The notes under the pieces were generated by a model. The model had not been told where the DNA came from, made no database searches, and was given only the letters and a program-made list of their open reading frames with translations. 42,979 nucleotides of DNA from Parcubacteria group bacterium GW2011_GWA2_40_14 (GTDB lineage Bacteria; Patescibacteriota; Minisyncoccia; Phycocordibacterales; DATDWN01): the NCBI GenBank assembly GCA_000996025.1, contig LBYF01000002.1:1-42979 (forward strand). The letters run 5' to 3'. This document shows positions 27,714 to 36,665 of this stretch, one piece after another; the stretch's first letter is position 1; every line of letters starts with the position of its first letter. The translations under genes were made by a program, and so were the position numbers.

Positions 27714-28806
27714 CTATGTTTTCGGCTCTTTTGTCCCATGTGCATCCAAGAACTTTTAGAAAAGCCTTATCGGCTAATTTTCTGCCAGCTTCTGGATTTT
27801 CATATAAATATGTGATTTTATTGGCTAAATCCTTCGGATTATCTGGTATTGAGGAAATAGCGCAATCAAAAAGCATCTCATCTATAATCGGCAGATTTGA
27901 ATAGACTATAGGTTTCTTGCTAAACATATATTCATAGACTTTCATCGGAAAACCGTACTCTCTGAAATGTGGCTTATCAGGATATGGAATAACAAGCATA
28001 TCCATGGCCTGCTCAAAAGCCGGTACTTCATGCGCCTTTACCGCCTTAAGAAAAAAGGCTCTGTCAGAGACACCCAGATTTTCTGCTATAGCTTGGTTTT
28101 CTTCTATTTCTTTTTTATCCATCGCTCCTACAAAAATCATTTTTATATTTTTATCCGATATATAAGTCAAAGCTGCAGTCATAGTGCCCACTCCTTTCTC
28201 CATACCCATAGTTTTATAAAAACCGACATAGCCAACCAATGTTCCATCTAGAGGAAATCCTAAACGTTTGCGCAAATCCTTTATTGTCTCGGAGGTATGT
28301 TTAAACATTTCCACATCTACCCCTCCATATGAAACCAAAACTTTATGGCTGTTAATACCAGATGCACGAACGATTGAGTCTTTTATTTTTTTTGTGGTTG
28401 AAACCAAATAGTCGCTATTTTTAGCAATAAAATTATCTCGCCAATCCTCAAACAACTGATGCCAATCAGAAAAAACTTTGTAACGAAATCTTAAGACTTT
28501 TCGCCAGAAAATAAGTGTGACGGAGAGATATGGGTCATTTGAAAATAAAACGGTCTCTTTTGTATTGTATTTCTTGGCCAGAATAAAATAAGGCAGATAG
28601 AAAAAATAAAAAACTGACCGTAAAGAAGCCCATGAGTTTATGGAAATTACATTGGTATTTCCAAAGTTATCTCCCAGAGGTCCGGCTATAACAAATGTAA
28701 AGTCGCCTGCCAAAACTCGGTTAAAAGCCGTAGCCATAGATTTCATATATATATAGACAGGTCTGGCTGACGGATATTTATATGATGTTAAAAATATAAA
28801 TCTCAT
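27694..28806 (-). CDS. GT4-family glycosyltransferase
   Basis: VGYVGFYKTMGMEKGVGTMTAAL, FPMKVYEYMFSKKPIVYSNLP; C-terminal WDKRAENIVKFV. Confidence 0.88.
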   Translation of the reverse strand: MRFIFLTSYKYPSARPVYIYMKSMATAFNRVLAGDFTFVIAGPLGDNFGNTNVISINSWASLRSVFYFFYLPYFILAKKYNTKETVLFSNDPYLSVTLIFWRKVLRFRYKVFSDWHQLFEDWRDNFIAKNSDYLVSTTKKIKDSIVRASGINSHKVLVSYGGVDVEMFKHTSETIKDLRKRLGFPLDGTLVGYVGFYKTMGMEKGVGTMTAALTYISDKNIKMIFVGAMDKKEIEENQAIAENLGVSDRAFFLKAVKAHEVPAFEQAMDMLVIPYPDKPHFREYGFPMKVYEYMFSKKPIVYSNLPIIDEMLFDCAISSIPDNPKDLANKITYLYENPEAGRKLADKAFLKVLGCTWDKRAENIVKFVKL

Positions 28807-28808
28807 AA

Positions 28809-28901
28809 TACGAAATAACGAATAAAAACACGAATAGCTACAAATAATATCACAGAAAGTCCCTTTTCGTAGCTATTCGTGGACTCATTCGTTACTTCGT
28901 A
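28809..28901. repeat. ACGAAT palindromic repeat, copy R4 (93 bp)
   Basis: TACGAAATAACGAATAAAAACACGAATAGCTAC...GTAGCTATTCGTGGACTCATTCGTTACTTCGTA. Confidence 0.92.
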
Positions 28902-28945
28902 TTATATTATACAAAAAAGGGACTTTATGGTAAGGTAAAATACAC

Positions 28946-29842
28946 ATGACCAAGAAAAAACAAAAAAAGAATGGTGTCAGAAAGATTGATGTAAAAAAGG
29001 ATAGGTTTCTGGTGACTGGTGGAACAGGTTCTTTGGGAAGACATATTATAAAGAAACTTCTAAACCTTGGAGCAAAAAATATTATATCTATTAGTAGAAA
29101 TGAGGACTTAATAAAACAAGCTGAACTGGAAATTAATTCCCCTTATGTCAAATTCAAAATAGGAAATATTTCGGATGAAGAGATGATAAAAAACCTTATG
29201 GAAAGGGTGGATGTTGTCTTTCACACCGCCGCCATAAAGCACGTTTCTTTGGCTGAACAGAATCCGCGAGAAGCATACCGCGCAAATATATCTGGTCTAC
29301 TTAACATATTGAACGCAAGTTCTTCTCTAAAACGCTTCGTTCACACCTCCTCTGATAAAGCCATTGGTGTTATGAATTGCTACGGAGCAACGAAACTTTT
29401 GGGAGAATACTTGGTTCGAGAAAGTAATGAATTGTATAATGACGACTCATATCTAGTTATTCGTTGTCCAAACTTTTTGGGTTCTCGCGGTTCTGTTCTG
29501 GATATGTGGAAAAAACAATTGGCAAATGCTAATAAAATAAAAATAAGCGACCCGGATATGACCAGATATTTTATCACCCTTCCGAATGCAACCGAATTTA
29601 TAGTAGATATGGGTCTTACAGATAAACCAGATGCCAAAAAAATATATTATCCTTTAAAATATACAAAAAAATTCAGACTGGAAGACTTAGCTAAGGCATT
29701 CTTAAAAGTCCACGGCAATAAAACTTCATCAATTCAAATCACTGGCGCCACACCCGGAGAAAAGAAACACGAGGATTATATCTCTGACGTGTCTTTAACT
29801 CCAATAAGCGAGCTGGTCTCCATGATAGACCAATTGGTATAA
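28946..29842 (+). CDS. Polysaccharide biosynthesis protein, UDP-GlcNAc 4,6-dehydratase-like (CapD/FlaA1-type SDR)
   Basis: FLVTGGTGSLGRHIIKKLL; VFHTAAIKHVSLAEQNPREAYRANI; TSSDKAIGVMNCYGATKLLGE; GATPGEKKHEDYIS. Confidence 0.9.
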   Translation: MTKKKQKKNGVRKIDVKKDRFLVTGGTGSLGRHIIKKLLNLGAKNIISISRNEDLIKQAELEINSPYVKFKIGNISDEEMIKNLMERVDVVFHTAAIKHVSLAEQNPREAYRANISGLLNILNASSSLKRFVHTSSDKAIGVMNCYGATKLLGEYLVRESNELYNDDSYLVIRCPNFLGSRGSVLDMWKKQLANANKIKISDPDMTRYFITLPNATEFIVDMGLTDKPDAKKIYYPLKYTKKFRLEDLAKAFLKVHGNKTSSIQITGATPGEKKHEDYISDVSLTPISELVSMIDQLV

Positions 29843-29912
29843 ATCCTTGTATAAAATGTCAAAAAATGTATCATATGTTCAGAAGTTCTTAGAAATATAG
29901 AAGGGAGTTTGT

Positions 29913-31394
29913 ATGAGAGTTTGTCTGAATGTTCCACCTTCTTTGATACTTTCTGATGAGAGATTGATGATGCATCTCGGCATCCTAAAAGTCGGAAGTG
30001 TATTGAAAGAAAAAGGAATTCCCGTGGATCATTTAGATCTCTCGGGAGTAAAAAACTACACAGCTGTGATAAAAACCTATATCGCCGATAATGATACACT
30101 CATTTTCGGCATTACCGCAACCAGTCCGCAAATCCCCGCTTCTGTTGCGCTGGTCAAAGCAATTAAGGAAAAGAGACCGGAGGCCAAGGTTATCTTGGGT
30201 GGATCTCACGTCACCTTAGTCAATGCCGCCTTTCGCAAAGAAGTTGCCAAAGGAATTTCCGGAAGAGCGACTCGTGCCTTTCAAAAACTGGATGGGTTGT
30301 TTGACACCATGATTGCCGGTGATGGAGAGCTTGCAATGCTTCATGCTTTGGAAAATCCAAATCTGAAGTTTATTGATGCAGACGATCCAAAGTCAGATCT
30401 TTTTCTCAATTCTACCTCGCTTAATGCGCTACCGTGGCCAGCAAGAGACCTTGTCGATGTTCCAAGCTACAAATACACGATCGATGGAATACGCGCCATC
30501 ACTATGATTCTACAGCTTGGATGTCCATTTGGTTGTGGTTTTTGCGGAGGCAGAGAATCACCATTCCTTCGCAGAGTCAGGTTGCGGGACACAGAAAATG
30601 CCATCGCCGAAATGCGACACATCTATGAGACATATGGTCTAAGAGGTATCATGTTTTACGACGATGAACTCAATGTTAACCCGCAAATGATTCCCTTGAT
30701 GCACGGCATCGCTAGACTCGGAAAGGAGCTCGGAATAGAGTGGAAGTTGCGAGGGTTTGTAAAATCTGAACTCTTTACAGCAGAACAAGCTTCGGTAATG
30801 TACGAGGCGGGATTCAGAGAAATCCTCATCGGCTTTGAGTCTGGTTCACCCCTCATCCTGAAAAATATTAACAAACGGGCAACAAAAGAAGACAACACAA
30901 GATGCGTTGAGCTCGCTCGAGACGCCGGTTTGCGTGTAAAAGCTCTGATGTCCATGGGGCATCCCGGGGAGAGTGAACAAACCGTGAGAGAGACTGAAGA
31001 ATGGATTCTGGCAATGAAGCCAGACTCATTTGACTTGACTCGTATCACAGTTTATCCAGGCACTCCGTATTTTGACCACGCTGTGCCGCATGCAACCCAA
31101 GATGGTGTCTGGATATACACCATAAACGGCTCCAATCTCTACTCTCGCGAAGTAGACTTCACGACAAACTTCCTCTACTACAAAGGTGATCGAGGTGATC
31201 GGATGGGTCTCAACCAATTTTTCACTTTTACTGACTTCTTGTCAGCAGAAGACCTGGGTCAACTCAGGACAGAAACTGAAACTCGACTGAGAGAAAAACT
31301 AGGACAACCATTCCAAGATGATGCTCCAGCTATCCAGTTTGAGCATTCTATGGGTATGGGTCTGCCAGAACACATCTTACGAAGTTCTAGCTAA
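29913..31394 (+). CDS. B12-binding-type radical SAM protein
   Basis: LQLGCPFGCGFCGG (CxxxCxxC cluster), N-terminal LGILKVGSVLKEKGIPVDHLDLSG; SD-like GAAGGGAG at 29900-29907. Confidence 0.9.
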   Translation: MRVCLNVPPSLILSDERLMMHLGILKVGSVLKEKGIPVDHLDLSGVKNYTAVIKTYIADNDTLIFGITATSPQIPASVALVKAIKEKRPEAKVILGGSHVTLVNAAFRKEVAKGISGRATRAFQKLDGLFDTMIAGDGELAMLHALENPNLKFIDADDPKSDLFLNSTSLNALPWPARDLVDVPSYKYTIDGIRAITMILQLGCPFGCGFCGGRESPFLRRVRLRDTENAIAEMRHIYETYGLRGIMFYDDELNVNPQMIPLMHGIARLGKELGIEWKLRGFVKSELFTAEQASVMYEAGFREILIGFESGSPLILKNINKRATKEDNTRCVELARDAGLRVKALMSMGHPGESEQTVRETEEWILAMKPDSFDLTRITVYPGTPYFDHAVPHATQDGVWIYTINGSNLYSREVDFTTNFLYYKGDRGDRMGLNQFFTFTDFLSAEDLGQLRTETETRLREKLGQPFQDDAPAIQFEHSMGMGLPEHILRSSS

Positions 31395-31429
31395 AAGGGC
31401 TGGGGAATTCCCCATGCCCTTTCTTTTTT
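31394..31429 (+). terminator. Rho-independent terminator of the radical SAM gene
   Basis: AAAGGGCTGGGGAATTCCCCATGCCCTTTCTTTTTT: long stem then T-run. Confidence 0.88.
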
Positions 31430-32039
31430 ATTTATATTTTATTTTATAATTTAGGCGTCTTGCAAGATCATACACTTGATATCTGGCTAGAGTGTATGTG
31501 ATTAAAGTTGGATTAGTCAAAGCTTTTGCTAATGGTACAACAACAATTTCAGTAAATTCTTTTTCACTCATTAAACCATGGCTTTGTTTACGCAAATGTG
31601 ACAACATCTTTAAACTATCAATTTTTAAATCAACGATTCCCAAGTGAACGACCTGGTCGCAAAAAGATGGTGCATGATGTTGTTTACCAGCTATAACAAT
31701 GGAAGAGGGGGTAACATTAATGCCTGACTCTTCTAATAGTTCTCTGGCCATTTCGTGCTTGACTTTTTTACCTTCTTTAGTTAATCCACCAGGTGCTTCT
31801 AAACAAAGTGAATCAACAGCAGGACGATGCTGACGGATTAAAACCACATACCAATCCTTTTTTAATTTATCGTAAAAATATGGCAATACACTGACAGCTG
31901 GACCTGTTTCAAAAACATGTCGTACAAACTTATATCGAGAACCATTTTTCATCTTCACTTCAGCTGTTCTTCGTGTAAAACGAAAAATATTATGAAATTT
32001 TTTCGAGATTGCCTCAATTTTTATTACTTTGCCTTTCAT
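31428..32039 (-). CDS. NUDIX hydrolase (ADP-sugar pyrophosphatase-like)
   Basis: LEAPGGLTKEGKKVKHEMARELLEESGI Nudix-box-like motif. Confidence 0.85.
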   Translation of the reverse strand: MKGKVIKIEAISKKFHNIFRFTRRTAEVKMKNGSRYKFVRHVFETGPAVSVLPYFYDKLKKDWYVVLIRQHRPAVDSLCLEAPGGLTKEGKKVKHEMARELLEESGINVTPSSIVIAGKQHHAPSFCDQVVHLGIVDLKIDSLKMLSHLRKQSHGLMSEKEFTEIVVVPLAKALTNPTLITYTLARYQVYDLARRLNYKIKYK

Positions 32040-32043
32040 ATAA

Positions 32044-32937
32044 TTATAATTTTAGGGATTTAATGAACTTCTTTAGGGGTTTGGCAAATTTTGGATGTGT
32101 TATTCCAAAATTTATTGTGGCTCTTATAAAATCAAGCTTGTTGCCCGTATCTTGAATTTTTCCTTTGCATTCATAGGCGTACATTTCATGTGTATGAGAA
32201 TATACTTTTAACGCGTCTGCCAATTTTACTTCTCCATTTGTATGATTTTTTACCAGATTTTCCAGAATGGAGAAGAATTCTGGTGTTAAAATATACTTAC
32301 CGGTCAAAATCAGCCTACTGGGAGCCAAAGCCGGCCCAGGCTTTTCTATGATGTCAACGACTTGATGAAGTCTGCCTTTTGATTTTTTCGGTTTGATAAC
32401 GCCAAACCGTGAAGTGGCCTCCAAGGGAACTTTCTCGACAGAAACAACCGGAACATTTTTTTCTTCGTACACTTCCATAAGCTGTTGTATAAACGGATGG
32501 TCGTCAAAACCCAAAAGATCCCCCATGCTTACCACAAACGCTTCATTTGATTTTATAAAGGGACGGGCAAATAAAATAGAATGACCGTCTCCCAAAGTGC
32601 TTTGCTTTTTAATATAACGAAATTTAATTTTCTTGATGAGCTCGTGAAGTTTTATGAGATCCTCTGGGGCATCATCAGGTTTTGAAAAGGCTTTTTCTAA
32701 ATATGCATCCTGATATTTTGGAGAAAAATATTTTTGTATGCTGTCCTTGCTCTGATTTAAAATAAAAATTATCTCTTTTATACCAGACTCTACAGCCTCT
32801 TCCACTAAGTATTGAAGTATGGGCTTATCTACCAGATGAGTCAGCTCCTTTGGGTAAGCTGTAGAAGACGGGGCAAACCTTGTGCCCAAGCCAGCCAATG
32901 GAACAATTAATTTAGTAATAGGATGTTTTGAAGCCAT
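32044..32937 (-). CDS. galU: UTP-glucose-1-phosphate uridylyltransferase (ORF track extends to 33000; MASKHPI at 32937 preferred)
   Basis: KLIVPLAGLGTRFAPSSTAYPKELTHLVDKPILQYLVEEAVESGIKEIIF. Confidence 0.9.
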   Translation of the reverse strand: MASKHPITKLIVPLAGLGTRFAPSSTAYPKELTHLVDKPILQYLVEEAVESGIKEIIFILNQSKDSIQKYFSPKYQDAYLEKAFSKPDDAPEDLIKLHELIKKIKFRYIKKQSTLGDGHSILFARPFIKSNEAFVVSMGDLLGFDDHPFIQQLMEVYEEKNVPVVSVEKVPLEATSRFGVIKPKKSKGRLHQVVDIIEKPGPALAPSRLILTGKYILTPEFFSILENLVKNHTNGEVKLADALKVYSHTHEMYAYECKGKIQDTGNKLDFIRATINFGITHPKFAKPLKKFIKSLKL

Positions 32938-32942
32938 TACTT

Positions 32943-33635
32943 TTAATTTATAAACCTGTATCTGATAATTGTCCAGAGAATTTTGAAACCATGTCGCCAA
33001 TTCATTTTCTTGCCTTCAGCATAACTTCTGGGATAATAGTGTATGGAAACATCCACAGGTTTGTATCCTCGTTTCAATATTTTACACATAAGTTCATTAT
33101 CAAAATCAAAATCATTCGTTTTAACATCAATAGAATCCAAAAGTTTTTTTGTAAAAGCTTTATAGCATCCTTCATATTCTCCGGCATTATTTAAATAAAG
33201 AATATTAGTAGTCCAAGTTATAGCAAAATTACCAAGCCAACCTAAAATACCCACAGATATGCGGTTAGTTTCCCTTAATCGATTTTCTATGCGGACTCCG
33301 TTAGTGACTTCTGTTTTATTATCCAATATTGGCTTTATCACAGCAGGATAATCTTGAGGATCATATTCTAAGTCAGCGTCCTGAAAAATAACAATATCCC
33401 CTGTAACTTCCTTTAATCCAGCTTTAATAGCACCCCCCTTACCACGATTTGGATTAAGTGTAACCACTTTTATACCCTCAACACCTTTCAATGTATCTTT
33501 CGTATGGTCACTTGAACCATTATCCACAACAATAATCTCTTTTTCTAAATCCAAACGGGCATCTTTAACACGCTTTATAATTTCTAGAATCGTCTTCTGT
33601 TCATTGTAAGCAGGAATTATTATTGATAGTTTCAT
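32943..33635 (-). CDS. GT2-family glycosyltransferase, dolichyl-phosphate-mannose-synthase-like
   Basis: MKLSIIIPAYNEQKTILEIIKRV; IVVDNGSSDHTKD; GKGGAIKAGL; FQDADLEYDPQDYP. Confidence 0.92.
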   Translation of the reverse strand: MKLSIIIPAYNEQKTILEIIKRVKDARLDLEKEIIVVDNGSSDHTKDTLKGVEGIKVVTLNPNRGKGGAIKAGLKEVTGDIVIFQDADLEYDPQDYPAVIKPILDNKTEVTNGVRIENRLRETNRISVGILGWLGNFAITWTTNILYLNNAGEYEGCYKAFTKKLLDSIDVKTNDFDFDNELMCKILKRGYKPVDVSIHYYPRSYAEGKKMNWRHGFKILWTIIRYRFIN

Positions 33636-33663
33636 ATAATGCAGGTAGTATATCTCAAAAAAA

Positions 33664-35901
33664 CTAGAATGGTAGGTTGACAAAGTCTAGTATGAATGCG
33701 TCCATTAAATAGGTCGAGAGGACATATAATACAAAAATTGGGAAAAGGAATATCAATTTTGAATGGATTTTTTTTATATATAAACTAGAAACAATAACAA
33801 CTGCTGGCATAGTAATAAATAAAACTCGTGTCACTATTGGCCAAACAAAAACAACAGTAGAGGAAAGGAGAACTAACCAAATAAATATTGTATTTTTATC
33901 TAGATTTTTATCTTGAAATACTTCTTTCGTTCGTTTGAAAAAAATATACGCTCCACCCAAAAACAAAAACCAGCCGAAATTATATAAACTTCCGAATGAT
34001 TTTATATATTCAAGGATACGAGAGTTGTAAACATAAATCGGCTGATTGAAAAACCAATCAATATAAGTGTAGTGGTAAACAGAAAAAATGTGTAAATTCA
34101 GAACAAGCATTGGAGTAAAAGAGAGCAACCCTGTAATAAACATTTTTTTTATCATGTTTGACCAATCTTTCCAATAAATAAAAATAATCAAGCCGAAAAT
34201 AACCACGTAAGCCAAAAAAGCGTATTCTTTGAACAAACCCCCAATACCAACCAGTACAGAGGATATCCAAAGCCATTTAGTTTCTTTAGTCTCAAGGTAT
34301 CTATAGGAATAATACAAAGATGCCACATAAAAAGCCCAACCACCCATATCCATAAGATAAGAAAGACCAAAGACAACAACGGCATAATTTGTGACTAAAA
34401 ATAAAGTTCCAAAAAAAGCGGTCTTTGAATGACCTATAATCCTGCGCAGTAGAGAATAAAAAAACATTCCCATTATAATATATAAAAGACTATTCTGTAC
34501 TAACCATGATAATAGAATATTGTCAACTAATATATCGATGGCTCTGACTGATTGCAAACCTAGATATGTGGTAACAATCCTATATGGAGTAAATCCTGAA
34601 GGTTCTATGCCAGTTTCTAACACTAGAATAGCATCAACATAGGAAACACTATCACCTACAACTTGAGGACCAATGGCATAAATAGAAAAAACTGACAAAA
34701 ATATAAGTAATAAAAATAAACTGATTTTAAATTTATCTCTAATATAAGAGGACGAAAGAAATTTGATTAATCTTTCGGCTCTTTTGTCCCAACTGTGCTC
34801 CTCTATTTCTTTCCTTGCATTTTCACTTATTTCTTTAGCAAAATCTGGATTATTATCTATTTTCAATAGACCATTGACCATACTGTCAACATCACCAGAT
34901 TCTGTGTATATAGCGGAATTTTCGCCTAAAACCTCTTTTATAGAGTTAAGGTTTGTAGTAATAATAGGACGCCGACTTGACATATATTCAAATATTTTCA
35001 TTGGTGACATATAGAATTCATAGTGGTCATTTTTCGGAAAAGGAGCAATAAGAGCACTTGAAGCTCCTAAATATGCTGGTACTTCGGTATTTTTAACAAA
35101 GCCAGCAAAAATCACTCGGTCTTTAAGACCACTTTCATCAACAATTTTTTTATAGAAAGAAATATCTCCTTCAGTTCCACCAACCAACATCAAGATAAAT
35201 TTTTCAGGTAATCTTTTAAGCACCGAGAAAAGTGTGGACAGGCCTTTTTCCATACCCATAGTACGAAGCATCCCCACATATGTAATTATAAATTTGTCTT
35301 CTGGAAGTTCTAATTTTCTCCTGGCTTCATTTGTGGAAATGTTCGGTAAGAACGATTTAAAATCTACAGCATTTGATTCATAAATAATTCTCTCTTCAGT
35401 AATACCAAATTCTTTCATTATTTTTTCTTTCTTCCAGCGATTAGTAGCAATTATTTTCCAAACTCTTTTGAACAATAAACTGTAAAATCCTTTTTGATTT
35501 TTGGGATAATTATGAATCTCGTAAACAGTTTTTGGAAAAAAAATGGAAGCGAACAATAGTGGTGGCGTGTCGCATGAAATTATGACATCTTGTTTGTTTG
35601 CTTTGAAAAGGAGGTATAGGACGCAAGATATAGAAAACGAAAAAAGACTTATAAGAAAGGTAATTTTTTCCAAAAACCCGATAAAGAGCAAATCCAAAAC
35701 AGGTAAAAAAACCACTTTAAAATTATCTTTTGTGCCAAAATATTCAGAAGATGTTTTTGAAGTCCGCTTCAGTCTGCGAGGAACTAGGACGATAGTCTCC
35801 ATTCCTGCATTACAAAAAGCTTCTGCCATTTTGGCAGTGAAAAAGGCAATGCCTAATTCTGCAGGAAATCTACCATGATATATCAAGAATATCTTTTTCA
35901 T
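33664..35901 (-). CDS. Fusion: N-terminal GT4 glycosyltransferase + C-terminal polytopic membrane domain
   Basis: FIITYVGMLRTMGMEKGLSTL, SPMKIFEYMSSRRPIITTNL, WDKRAERLIKF followed by many hydrophobic segments. Confidence 0.88.
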   Translation of the reverse strand: MKKIFLIYHGRFPAELGIAFFTAKMAEAFCNAGMETIVLVPRRLKRTSKTSSEYFGTKDNFKVVFLPVLDLLFIGFLEKITFLISLFSFSISCVLYLLFKANKQDVIISCDTPPLLFASIFFPKTVYEIHNYPKNQKGFYSLLFKRVWKIIATNRWKKEKIMKEFGITEERIIYESNAVDFKSFLPNISTNEARRKLELPEDKFIITYVGMLRTMGMEKGLSTLFSVLKRLPEKFILMLVGGTEGDISFYKKIVDESGLKDRVIFAGFVKNTEVPAYLGASSALIAPFPKNDHYEFYMSPMKIFEYMSSRRPIITTNLNSIKEVLGENSAIYTESGDVDSMVNGLLKIDNNPDFAKEISENARKEIEEHSWDKRAERLIKFLSSSYIRDKFKISLFLLLIFLSVFSIYAIGPQVVGDSVSYVDAILVLETGIEPSGFTPYRIVTTYLGLQSVRAIDILVDNILLSWLVQNSLLYIIMGMFFYSLLRRIIGHSKTAFFGTLFLVTNYAVVVFGLSYLMDMGGWAFYVASLYYSYRYLETKETKWLWISSVLVGIGGLFKEYAFLAYVVIFGLIIFIYWKDWSNMIKKMFITGLLSFTPMLVLNLHIFSVYHYTYIDWFFNQPIYVYNSRILEYIKSFGSLYNFGWFLFLGGAYIFFKRTKEVFQDKNLDKNTIFIWLVLLSSTVVFVWPIVTRVLFITMPAVVIVSSLYIKKIHSKLIFLFPIFVLYVLSTYLMDAFILDFVNLPF

Positions 35902-35902
35902 A

Positions 35903-36024
35903 TACGAAATAACGAATTAAAACACGAATGACTACGAATAATACGAAGTAACGAAATGATACACGAAAAACTGTGAATTAGGAACCATTTCGTAGTTATT
36001 TGTAGATTTATTCGTTATTTCGTA
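35903..36024. repeat. ACGAAT palindromic repeat, copy R5 (122 bp)
   Basis: TACGAAATAACGAATTAAAACACGAATGACTACGAATAATACGAAG...TTTCGTAGTTATTTGTAGATTTATTCGTTATTTCGTA; fills almost the whole gap between two same-strand genes. Confidence 0.92.
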
Positions 36025-36026
36025 TA

Positions 36027-36665
36027 CTACTTTATTGCGAATACATAATAACCGGAAGTCGTCGTTCTCCTTTCAGTTTTAAATACTGCATCTAAAAAAT
36101 CTGCCAAAGGGTCTATTACGAACCGAAGACGATGTTGAAATGGAATAAAGAACAAAAGAGCTTTGAAATAACCTCCTCTTTTAACACATTCAACTTTAGA
36201 AAAATCTTTAAAGAGAAGTTCAATTGCATCATCAAAAAATCGCCAGTAATCAGGGTAGAAGCCCTTTTTTGCATGATATGGGTAGATGGACGGCACATGA
36301 AAAAACATCTTGCCTCCATGCCGTAGGACACGATGCATCTCATCCATGGCCTTCTGTGGGTCCCTGACATGCTCTAAAACAGAATGGCAGATAATAGCAT
36401 CAATTGAGCCCTCAGGAAGAGGAATGTTGTGAATATCACCAACGATATCTGCTCCGGTATTTTTATCATAATCCATAGTCTTGTAGTCTGAATTTGCAAA
36501 TAGCTCCTTATATGAAGAGAGCCATTTTGTAAATGGTTTCCCTCCACCAACATCCAAAATAACTTTCTCTTTACTTATTTCCTTAATCTTATTTTCTATA
36601 AATTTTTGGCAGTTCATTTTATCAAAGTTAATATACCGATATATCCGGTATGCCATGACAATCAT
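36027..36665 (-). CDS. Class I SAM-dependent methyltransferase (Methyltransf_11-like)
   Basis: VILDVGGGKPFTKWL; DIVGDIHNIPLPEGSIDAIICHSVLEHVRDPQKAMDEMHRVLRHGGKMFF. Confidence 0.9.
   Translation of the reverse strand: MIVMAYRIYRYINFDKMNCQKFIENKIKEISKEKVILDVGGGKPFTKWLSSYKELFANSDYKTMDYDKNTGADIVGDIHNIPLPEGSIDAIICHSVLEHVRDPQKAMDEMHRVLRHGGKMFFHVPSIYPYHAKKGFYPDYWRFFDDAIELLFKDFSKVECVKRGGYFKALLFFIPFQHRLRFVIDPLADFLDAVFKTERRTTTSGYYVFAIK

Noticed and set aside
30656-31048. 130-aa antisense ORF inside the radical SAM gene (and similar shadow ORFs such as 1978-2346, 35543-35878)
   Set aside because: They are fully antisense to strongly supported CDSs and their translations show no recognisable domain.
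32-36024. Integron attC interpretation of the palindromes bracketing gene cassettes
   Set aside because: The length and cassette-flanking position are reminiscent, but the ends (TACGAARTAACG / CGTTAYTTCGTA) do not fit the attC core sites GTTRRRY / RYYYAAC, and no integron integrase is seen in the window.
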